NCBI GenBank assembly: GCA_913009915.1
Contig: CAJVYZ010000132.1
Location: 1 to 7,181 of the forward strand
Source: an uncultured Gemmatimonadota bacterium
GTDB lineage: Bacteria > Gemmatimonadota > Gemmatimonadetes > Gemmatimonadales > GWC2-71-9
DNA length: 7,181 nt
Direction: 5' to 3'
Shown here: piece by piece, positions 6,460-7,181 of the stretch
Numbering within the stretch: position 1 is the stretch's first letter
Layout of the letters: the number at the start of each line of letters is the position of its first letter
Position numbers and translations under genes: made by a program
Notes under the pieces: model-generated
The model's input: the letters and a program-made list of their open reading frames with translations, nothing else
Told to the model about the DNA's origin: nothing
Database searches by the model: none

Positions 6460-6708
6460 ATGACCAACGTACTCGTGCAAGATCTTCGGCGGGTTGCCGA
6501 GGCGCTGCAGCAGCTTCATGGCAAACCCGTCGTGGCTGCTTCGATGCGATCGGACCTACGCCAGGTCAAGATCGAACTGGCCGACGGTTTGGTCATCGTC
6601 GTGGCGGCCGAGATCGACCAAGACGGCCGGCCCAAGCTGGAAGTGGACGTCGTCCGGCGTCGGGAAGACCCCATCCGGCAGCTGGAGGTCCGCTTCGACA
6701 GCGTTTGA
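6460..6708 (+). CDS. Small protein of unknown function (82 aa)
   Basis: This 82-residue frame begins MTNVLVQDLRRVAEALQQLH, a likely amphipathic helix. It continues with strand-like segments VKIELADGLVIVVAAEI and PKLEVDVVRR, a helix-then-sheet pattern of a small soluble domain. It has no signal peptide, Cys or recognisable catalytic motif. ATG 6460 is 7 bp after the stop of the 79-residue gene, with no clear Shine-Dalgarno beyond GAGACCGG, so translational coupling to the gene before it is plausible. The open frame extends upstream to 6235, but that part overlaps the previous gene in another frame and reads as Arg/Pro/Ser-rich shadow. Function is unknown; the pairing with its neighbour suggests a shared role. 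Confidence 0.65.
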   Translation: MTNVLVQDLRRVAEALQQLHGKPVVAASMRSDLRQVKIELADGLVIVVAAEIDQDGRPKLEVDVVRRREDPIRQLEVRFDSV

Positions 6709-6726
6709 CCGCTGTCCGGATTTGGC

Positions 6727-6748
6727 GCCCCCGCCCCCGCCCCCGCCC
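6727..6748 (+). repeat. GCCCCC hexamer repeat; G-quadruplex motif on the minus strand
   Basis: Three tandem GCCCCC units followed by GCCC give four C runs (5, 5, 5 and 3) separated by single G residues. The complementary strand therefore has four G runs with one-base loops, a textbook intramolecular G-quadruplex pattern, and the C strand could form an i-motif. It lies in the 71-bp gap between the small genes at 6460-6708 and 6780. As plus-strand RNA it is C-rich, so any quadruplex would form in the template DNA strand. Confidence 0.8.
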
Positions 6749-6779
6749 TCACCACCGACCCATTGAGGCCCGCGCCGCC

Positions 6780-7038
6780 ATGTCGACGCCCACCCCCCCA
6801 TCTCCTTCCCCCGCTCCCCAAACGCCCCCTGACCGCCTCAAGTTTGCCGAATACGTGATGGACCGGCTTCCCAGCGGACGGTGCAAGGCTCGAGTAGTGC
6901 TGTCGTGGCAGGGGGAGGAATTGTTCGAGGGAGTGTGCGAGGGGCTCACCTCTCCTGAGGGTGAGTTGCGCTGCTCGGCGCAGGCCTGTGTTACCGCCCT
7001 GACCGAGGCCGTCGAGGGCAAGATCAAGTTCGACTTGC
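6780..7038 (+). CDS. Protein of unknown function with Pro-rich N-terminus (3' end cut by adapter)
   Basis: Eighty-six complete codons are present before the insert ends; the codon at 7038-7040 already uses adapter bases, and the apparent stop further on is artefactual. The product starts with a Pro/Ser/Thr-rich segment (MSTPTPPSPSPAPQTPP, residues 1-17), probably a disordered linker. An ordered-looking domain follows with DRLKFAEYVMDRL, a strand-like KARVVLSWQGEELFEG, and AQACVTALTEAVEGKIKFDL, which looks like a helix leading into a strand. That alternation suggests a small alpha/beta sensory or regulatory domain, but I cannot name the family. ATG 6780 has a weak GAGG at 6765-6768. The frame is open back to 6705, but that upstream part translates the C-rich repeat and is unlikely to be real. 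It is probably the third gene of the small-protein cluster. Confidence 0.6.
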
Positions 7039-7104
7039 AGATCGGAAGAGCACACGTCTGAACTCCAGTCACACTGATATATCTCGTATGCCGTCTTCTG
7101 CTTG
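7039..7104. other. Untrimmed Illumina P7 indexed adapter (right end)
   Basis: AGATCGGAAGAGC begins at 7039, the read-2 adapter continues to 7072, the index ACTGATAT occupies 7073-7080, and the P7 flow-cell sequence runs from 7081 to 7104. The block is the exact reverse complement of 117-182, so the contig has a perfect 66-bp terminal inverted repeat of purely technical origin. The last genuine base is about 7038. Confidence 0.98.
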
Positions 7105-7181
7105 AAAAAAAAAAATAAACACAACAATCCAACAACACATAGCAGTCACCGTCTCTTTGATAACATCTTGCCCAATCTGTT
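7105..7181. other. Non-biological contig end: poly-A and AT-rich read-through
   Basis: Eleven A residues (7105-7115) follow the adapter directly and are succeeded by AC-rich low-complexity sequence unlike the insert. This mirrors the poly-T and T-rich sequence at the left end, and is explained the same way, as sequencing past the adapter end. No feature should be annotated here. Confidence 0.93.

Noticed and set aside
117..7104. Linear plasmid or transposon with terminal inverted repeats
   Set aside because: The repeats are identical to sequencing adapter, and there is no transposase, telomere protein or replication gene in the window.

Overview
The window is a metagenome- or draft-assembly-style contig, not a clean stretch of chromosome. 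Bases 183-7038 are GC-rich bacterial DNA. Both ends are untrimmed Illumina library sequence: the indexed P7 adapter at 117-182 and its exact reverse complement at 7039-7104, each followed outward by a homopolymer (T at 85-116, A at 7105-7115) and AT-rich read-through. The outermost genes (183-737 and 6780-7038) are therefore cut by the end of the assembled insert, not by biology. The organism cannot be fixed from this sequence. High GC, GTG starts, a YbdK-type ligase, an Rcp1-like lone receiver and a run of small conserved-looking proteins suit a high-GC soil or sediment bacterium. Gemmatimonadota is my first guess and Actinobacteriota the second; this is weak inference.

Layout of the insert: the 3' half of a YbdK-type carboxylate-amine ligase gene (183-737, +); a 263-bp gap that may hold a tiny lipoprotein gene on the minus strand (698-859); a single-domain response regulator (1001-1444, +); a galactokinase-family GHMP kinase (1513-2736, +). 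Convergent with the kinase and only 8 bp away is a minus-strand pair: a sugar-1-phosphate-type nucleotidyltransferase (4518-5396) followed 9 bp later by a sodium:solute symporter (2745-4508). Divergent from that pair is a guanine-deaminase-like nucleoside deaminase (5539-6114, +). A cluster of three small proteins of unknown function follows (6213-6452, 6460-6708, and 6780 onward, cut by the adapter), with a C-rich/G-quadruplex tract between the second and third.

The most coherent biological reading is a sugar-salvage cassette. The symporter imports a sugar, the GHMP kinase makes the sugar 1-phosphate, and the nucleotidyltransferase makes the NDP-sugar. The kinase's substrate loop resembles the GALK2 (N-acetylgalactosamine kinase) pattern more than classical galactokinase, so the sugar may not be galactose. 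The ligase, the receiver and the deaminase have no evident link to this pathway. I see no tRNA, rRNA, CRISPR, transposase, phage gene or convincing intrinsic terminator.
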